A stretch of 49,165 nucleotides of DNA from Clostridia bacterium. GTDB lineage: Bacteria; Bacillota; Clostridia; Christensenellales; Aristaeellaceae. The stretch lies in NCBI GenBank assembly GCA_017937655.1, contig JAGBDE010000054.1, forward strand, positions 1-49,165, read 5' to 3'. Under the pieces are notes generated by a model. The model ran no database searches and was not told the DNA's origin. It saw only the letters and a program-made list of their open reading frames with translations. The translations under genes and the position numbers were made by a program. Each line of letters begins with the position of its first letter. Position 1 is the stretch's first letter. This document shows positions 48,811 through 49,165 of this stretch, piece after piece.

Positions 48811-49165
48811 TTAAATATCCAAATCCGTCACCAGCTTGGCGTTCTGTTCGATGAACTCCTTGCGGGGATCCACCTTCTCGCCCATGAGCAGGGAAACGAT
48901 CTCGTCGGCGGCCATGGCGTCCTCCACGGTGATCTGCATCATGGTGCGGGTTTCGGGGTTCATGGTGGTCTGCCAGAGCTGCTCGGCGCTCATTTCGCCC
49001 AGACCTTTGTAGCGCTGGATGTCCGGCTTGGGATCTCGACCGATTTCGTTCAGCAGCTTCTCCAGTTCGTTGTCATCGTAGACATACCATTCCTTCTTGC
49101 CCTTGGTCACCTTGTACAGGGGCGGCATGGCGGCGTACACATAGCCCTGCTCGATGAGGGGGCGC
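48811..49165 (-). CDS. gyrB: DNA gyrase subunit B, C-terminal part (runs off the window)
   Basis: Only the last 118 codons are inside the window; the start lies beyond base 49165. The sequence RPLIEQGYVYAAMPPLYK, RYKGLGEMSAEQLWQTTMNPETR and the end NAKLVTDLDI are typical of the GyrB TOPRIM/C-terminal region. It stops 20 bases before the WG-repeat protein, and the ribosome site of that gene is in the gap. Three genes, gyrB-WG-gyrA, thus form one unit. Confidence 0.95.
   Translation of the reverse strand, partial: RPLIEQGYVYAAMPPLYKVTKGKKEWYVYDDNELEKLLNEIGRDPKPDIQRYKGLGEMSAEQLWQTTMNPETRTMMQITVEDAMAADEIVSLLMGEKVDPRKEFIEQNAKLVTDLDI

Noticed and set aside
1-49165. CRISPR arrays, tRNA or rRNA genes, prophage, transposase, toxin-antitoxin or defence islands
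   Set aside because: None of the expected repeats, cloverleaf sequences, or protein motifs were seen on either strand. The HTH-DUF2975 pair is not a toxin-antitoxin pair by any feature I can see.

Overview
The window is a gene-dense, G+C-rich (about 60% by eye) bacterial chromosome segment with 45 protein genes, many in overlapping same-strand runs. It is core Clostridia (Firmicutes) sequence. The sporulation genes spoIIR and sigG mark an endospore former. DUF896, DUF1292 and DUF2975 genes, an RqcP homologue, gyrB close to gyrA, strong AGGAGG ribosome sites and frequent TTG/GTG starts agree with this. The style (high G+C, many secreted AxA-type signal peptides, dispersed multi-hairpin intergenic repeats) suggests a gut Oscillospirales- or Christensenellales-like organism; that placement is inference. 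I see no rRNA, tRNA, CRISPR array, prophage, transposase or plasmid function.

Layout. 1-7.0 kb (minus): prfC, typA, a secreted protein of unknown function, a GntR/UTRA regulator and a NYN-OST-HTH RNA-binding/nuclease protein. 7.1-8.2 kb (minus): a DUF2975 membrane protein with its XRE regulator. 8.2-10.8 kb (minus): spoIIR and a YgiQ-type radical SAM protein, divergent from a pentapeptide-repeat gene. 11.6-15.6 kb (plus): zinc metallopeptidase, a nuclease-helicase fusion and a TraB-family protein. 15.6-18.6 kb: GNATs, a tandem-Nudix protein, DUF1292 and DUF896 genes around an inverted repeat that carries back-to-back promoters. 18.6-22.3 kb (minus): zinc-ribbon membrane protein, M1 peptidase and a GT2-GtrA fusion. 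22.4-25.0 kb (minus): exonuclease III, YfcE-like phosphoesterase and a PrsA-like lipoprotein. 25.1-30.5 kb (plus): DUF3795, then rqcP-ispD-ispF-comEC-holA. 30.5-31.3 kb (minus): nudC. 31.4-36.3 kb (plus): a PhoP/PhoR-like two-component pair, an HD hydrolase and a Na/Pi cotransporter preceded by PHO-box-like direct repeats. 36.3-38.5 kb: divergent MFS transporter and methyltransferase. 38.5-49.2 kb (minus): a tandem repeat, sigG with a SigG-type promoter, a MarR-controlled heterodimeric ABC exporter, a ferritin-like DUF, a 350-bp multi-hairpin intergenic element, then gyrA, a WG-repeat secreted protein and the 3' end of gyrB.

The best leads are: (1) a secreted WG-repeat protein inserted between gyrB and gyrA, with the gyrA ribosome site inside its last codons; (2) the 17.76-17.84 kb inverted repeat, which reads as a terminator and as two divergent promoters, one of them antisense to the whole DUF896 gene; (3) a PHO-box-like element ahead of the Na/Pi transporter beside the PhoPR-like pair; (4) a Cas4/RecB-like nuclease fused to an XPD/DinG-type Fe-S helicase; (5) three kinds of structured intergenic repeat, one of which supplies the end of a regulator gene. 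I found no clearly new multi-gene defence or biosynthetic system.
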